Position numbers and translations under genes: made by a program. The notes under the pieces are model-generated. The model searched no databases. It was not told the DNA's origin and worked only from the letters and a program-made list of their open reading frames with translations. A DNA stretch of 21,063 nucleotides from Hymenoscyphus infarciens (Eukaryota > Ascomycota > Leotiomycetes > Helotiales > Helotiaceae), in NCBI GenBank assembly GCA_001414345.1, contig LLCB01000575.1, positions 1-21,063 on the forward strand. The letters run 5' to 3'. Every line of letters begins with the position of its first letter. The stretch's first letter is position 1. Of this stretch, positions 19,860-21,063 are shown piece after piece.

Positions 19860-20770
19860 TTAGATAAGAATTAAGTAAAAGAGTTAATTTATAAAACTCT
19901 ATTAATACTCTTTAATTCTAGTTACTCTTAATAAGGAACTTATAATAAAAACCTAAGATAAAATACTAACTAGTAAGAATGTTTAAAATTAATAAAGTAA
20001 AGAACTAAGACTAAGTTACTACTAAAATAGGGCTTACTAACCCTTCTTAGACTAAAGCCTCTCTTTCCTCTAACTTATTATTCTTCTCTCTACCTTTCTA
20101 AGCGTAAGAAGCTTAAACTAGCTCTTCCTCTACCTCTTTCTTACGAGTATGCTTCTTACCTTAGTAACCTCTTATAACTAGCTTAGAAGAAGACATCTAT
20201 AAACTCTTTAGATAGGCTTTAAAGAGGATCTAAACCTAGGTTTAGATAGAGGTTCTACCTTCTATAGTATAGTATAAAGACTATTAAATATTAGTAACTA
20301 AAACTCTTTTAACAAATAAGAGGTACTTATAATAACCTTAGCGTAAAGTACTTAAGTCTTCTTTAAAAGAGTAAACTATACCTTTAAACTATTCTTTAGT
20401 ACCTTTATACTAGTAATAACTAATACCTTATTTAAGGTCTTAGTAGCCTTTTTAATAGCTCTCTTCTTCTTCTTAAGCTTAAGCTTATTAAACTCCTTCT
20501 TTATAAACTATAGTAACTACTTAAGTTAGAATAGATTTAGTATATATTTAAGATTAAACTTACTAGGATGTATATAGTATTCTACTTTATATAGTATTTA
20601 TACTTCTTTGACTTTAGCTTCTTAAAAGCGTATATATAATCTCTATTCTAAGATTTTATCTAAAAGTACTAAATATAGTAGACTTAGTAGGTAGCTAGAA
20701 GTATACTAGAAGGATATAAGAGAGGTATTTTACTATATTAGATTAGCCTTAAACTAGGCCTAATAAATGA
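19860..20770. repeat. RIP-degraded DNA after the chromodomain, unassigned
   Basis: This stretch is AT-rich and RIP-saturated. On the minus strand a frame from an ATG at 20196 reads MSSSKLVIRGY, a stop, GKKHTRKKEVEEELV, a stop, and KGREKNNKLEEREALV, with stops only at plausible former Gln codons. A second minus frame further upstream (about 20500-20400) is Lys-rich (FNKLKLKKKRAIKKATKTLN). This could be an antisense extra gene between pol and the 3' LTR, part of another element, or chance. No 3' LTR or polypurine tract was found. Confidence 0.35.
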
Positions 20771-21063
20771 GAGAAAGACTTACTTTTATATATATATATA
20801 TAATATATATATATATTCTAGAATAAAAGTTAGTATATAAGAATATATCTAATTAGAAGGTATTCTTACTATATATTATTTTAAATAAAAAGAAAAGAAG
20901 AAGAGAAGTTAGAATTAGAGAAAAGTTGTCTACTAATATACTACTTATAATAATAGCTATTACTTTATAATTATTATTTATTACTTAATAATTACTATTA
21001 TAATATATAATAATAGTAAGAATATAATAACTCTATAGTAGTATACTACTTTCTACTCAATAG
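20771..21063. repeat. Low-complexity AT-rich tail of the window
   Basis: This contains an alternating TA run near 20788-20818, a purine-rich run (AAAAAGAAAAGAAGAAGAG) near 20887-20906 and TAATAATAG-like sequence to the end, including a near-palindrome around 20990-21020. No coding sequence was seen. The purine run could be a polypurine tract, but no LTR start was confirmed after it. Confidence 0.4.

Larger units (their letters stand above)
13950..19900 (+). mobile_element. Ty3/Gypsy chromodomain retrotransposon, RIP-inactivated
   Basis: Plus-strand order is Gag with zinc knuckle, protease, reverse transcriptase, RNase H, integrase and a C-terminal chromodomain. RT before integrase defines the Ty3/Gypsy order, and the chromodomain places it among fungal chromoviruses, which use it to target heterochromatin. 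RIP is near saturation: no TpG or CpA occurs in 15001-15180. Gag is read in one frame and pol in another from about 15786, consistent with a -1 relation. The integrase is split by the element at 18750-19148. LTRs were not identified, so the limits given are those of coding similarity, and the 3' LTR may lie beyond 20000 or outside the window. Confidence 0.9.

Noticed and set aside
20788..20818. Alternating TA run as a functional element
   Set aside because: Such runs are expected in RIP-saturated DNA, and nothing around it supports a specific role.
5641..21063. Centromere or telomere-like AT-rich region
   Set aside because: No telomeric TTAGGG-type repeats or satellite arrays were seen. The AT richness is explained by RIP of recognisable retrotransposons.

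Overview
This window looks like part of the genome of a filamentous ascomycete (Pezizomycotina). The grounds are short introns of 53 and 55 bases with GTAAGA/GTAAGT donors and CTAAC branch points, and a sharp two-part base composition: GC-balanced islands set in long AT-rich blocks with the footprint of repeat-induced point mutation (RIP). In those blocks CpA and TpG have almost all become TpA, for example there is no TpG or CpA anywhere in 15001-15180. I cannot name the species.

Layout. 1-130 is the end of an AT-rich block. 131-3640 is a GC-balanced island with the only intact gene I can support: a minus-strand, three-exon gene (2301 down to 670) for a 507-residue single-pass membrane protein with a Ser/Thr/Pro-rich outer part and a long cytosolic tail. 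3640-4185 is an AT-rich insertion built around a large inverted repeat. 4186-5640 is a second GC-balanced island with no convincing gene. From 5640 to the end the DNA is a nest of dead transposons.

The transposon nest. A complete but RIP-killed Ty1/Copia LTR retrotransposon lies at 6595-12822 on the minus strand. It has 171-bp LTRs and a GATCT target duplication, and its protease, pre-integrase zinc finger, reverse transcriptase and RNase H can be read through stops. Downstream, on the plus strand, is a Ty3/Gypsy chromodomain element (about 13950-19900). It has Gag with a zinc knuckle, protease, RT, RNase H, integrase and a C-terminal chromodomain, all full of Gln- and Trp-derived stops. Its LTRs were not found. 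The Gypsy integrase is interrupted at 18750-19148 by a 399-bp non-coding element with 29-bp terminal inverted repeats and a TA target duplication. This is a Tc1/mariner-type MITE, and it is almost free of RIP.

Relative history read from the sequence: the Gypsy body and the unassigned flanks are the most saturated with RIP. The Copia element is less so and was inserted into already present AT-rich DNA. The MITE came last, or escaped RIP. No new defence, toxin or metabolic system is visible. The points most worth a second look are the MITE, the complete Copia element, the way RIP erased catalytic and zinc-binding residues, the large inverted repeat at 3731-4080, and unexplained stretches at 5640-6594, 12823-13950 and 19860-21063.
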